From an uncultured Collinsella sp. (lineage in GTDB: Bacteria; Actinomycetota; Coriobacteriia; Coriobacteriales; Coriobacteriaceae): DNA of 5,826 bases. Positions 5,547 through 5,826 of the stretch are shown piece by piece. The stretch lies in assembly GCA_900550965.1 (NCBI GenBank), contig URUC01000104.1, positions 1-5,826 of the forward strand, read 5' to 3'. The position numbers were made by a program, and so were the translations under genes. The notes beneath the pieces were generated by a model. The model saw only the letters and a program-made list of their open reading frames with translations. It made no database searches and had not been told where the DNA came from. Position 1 is the first letter of the stretch. Each line of letters opens with the position of its first letter.

Positions 5547-5547
5547 G

Positions 5548-5826
5548 AACTTCTCTATATATAAGAACGCTTGGCGAACAAAACCTGCCTTTTACCGACG
5601 GGAAACAAATAGCTGATGCTTTTGGAGTAAAGTGGCGCTCCAGAGATGACCGATGCCTTAACACCTATAAACCAGCTGGTCATCGCCAATATCAGAAGCC
5701 AATGCTTCAGTTTTAACCTCAGTGATGCGACTGAGGGACCTATTCATTTGTGAACAAAATATGGAGTGCGCGATTCCCGCCCCCGGCGCCCCTCCGGTCT
5801 GGCAATATATCTCCTTGCCGCGCGGC
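5548..5826. other. Right-end stretch without a recognisable gene
   Basis: Apart from the possible gene remnant and the hairpin above, I see no gene here. A TATATATA run (5556-5563) could hold a -10 element but lacks a paired -35. The last 50-60 bases turn GC-rich again and include a tRNA-3'-end-like string at 5771-5790. On the minus strand a frame stays open from the window edge (5826) to a TAG at 5742-5740 (29 codons). It could be the tail of an off-window gene but has no recognisable sequence. Confidence 0.4.
5717..5736 (+). other. Perfect 7-bp hairpin directly after the 5716 stop
   Basis: CCTCAGT (5717-5723) and ACTGAGG (5730-5736) flank the loop GATGCG. No T run follows, so it is not a standard intrinsic terminator. 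Its position right after a stop codon hints at an mRNA 3' end structure or a small repeat. Confidence 0.4.

Larger units (their letters stand above)
4231..5547 (+). mobile_element. Putative tRNA-Lys-associated insertion or cassette carrying traX
   Basis: The TraX gene is bracketed by two copies of one arrangement: a UUCG/UCCG-looped terminator, six T, exactly 13 nt, and the palindrome GGGTTCGAACCC (4210-4264 and 5493-5546). An exact copy of the tRNA 3' end lies inside the left edge, and base composition shifts within. This suggests acquired DNA at a tRNA locus. No integrase, recombinase or transposase is encoded, so it would be a remnant or moved in trans. Boundaries are approximate. Confidence 0.3.
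5486..5716 (+). pseudogene. Open frame without a start codon; possible C-terminal gene remnant
   Basis: The frame is open for 76 codons to TAA 5714-5716 but contains no ATG, GTG or TTG near its beginning. Its first half merely reads through the terminator and palindrome. The part from about 5570 (LPFTDGKQIADAFG, then WRSRDDRCLNTYK and HRQYQKPMLQF) has a more natural protein composition and could be the tail of a broken gene. I do not recognise a family. A perfect hairpin directly follows the stop. Chance openness cannot be excluded. Confidence 0.2.

Noticed and set aside
5389..5664. 91-codon minus-strand frame across the right-hand terminator
   Set aside because: It crosses a strong hairpin and the palindrome, has no recognisable motif, and its composition is arginine/serine-rich as in random translation.

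Overview
The window looks like a moderately GC-rich actinobacterial chromosome segment, most like a gut coriobacterium of the Collinsella type. I infer this from codon use, the long (about 295-residue) PurC form, the M29 aminopeptidase and the repeat-rich tRNA flank. The genus is inferred from general look, not from a search.

Layout. Bases 1-639 (minus strand) hold the C-terminal two thirds of a FliB-like (flagellin lysine-N-methylase family) protein. Its N-terminal cysteine-cluster part is missing. Bases 623-1150 (plus strand) hold the C-terminal ATP-binding half of a sensor histidine kinase whose sensor and phospho-acceptor parts are missing. Both genes break at the same place (about 622-648), so this is a rearrangement or assembly junction. 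Next come purC (1260-2147) and a coupled small basic two-helix membrane protein (2148-2723), ending at a strong terminator (2754-2784). A complete M29 aminopeptidase follows (2813-4093), and its tail overlaps a good promoter for tRNA-Lys(TTT) (4122-4194), which has its own terminator (4210-4239).

Downstream of the tRNA the sequence changes character. It contains a GC-rich multi-hairpin block (4265-4356), an exact 19-bp copy of the tRNA 3' end (4357-4375), an AT-richer traX-like membrane protein gene (4393-5211), and about 600 bp without a convincing gene. Inside that stretch, the arrangement 'terminator, six T, 13 nt, GGGTTCGAACCC' seen just after the tRNA recurs at 5491-5547. The TraX gene is therefore bracketed by two copies of the same terminator plus T-loop-palindrome module. 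This suggests a small tRNA-associated insertion or cassette, with no integrase or transposase in view.

Functionally, purC serves de novo purine synthesis, the M29 enzyme peptide turnover and the tRNA lysine decoding. The TraX-like gene and its flanks are accessory. The most notable features are the chimeric junction near 635 and the tRNA-derived repeat architecture from 4172 to 5547.
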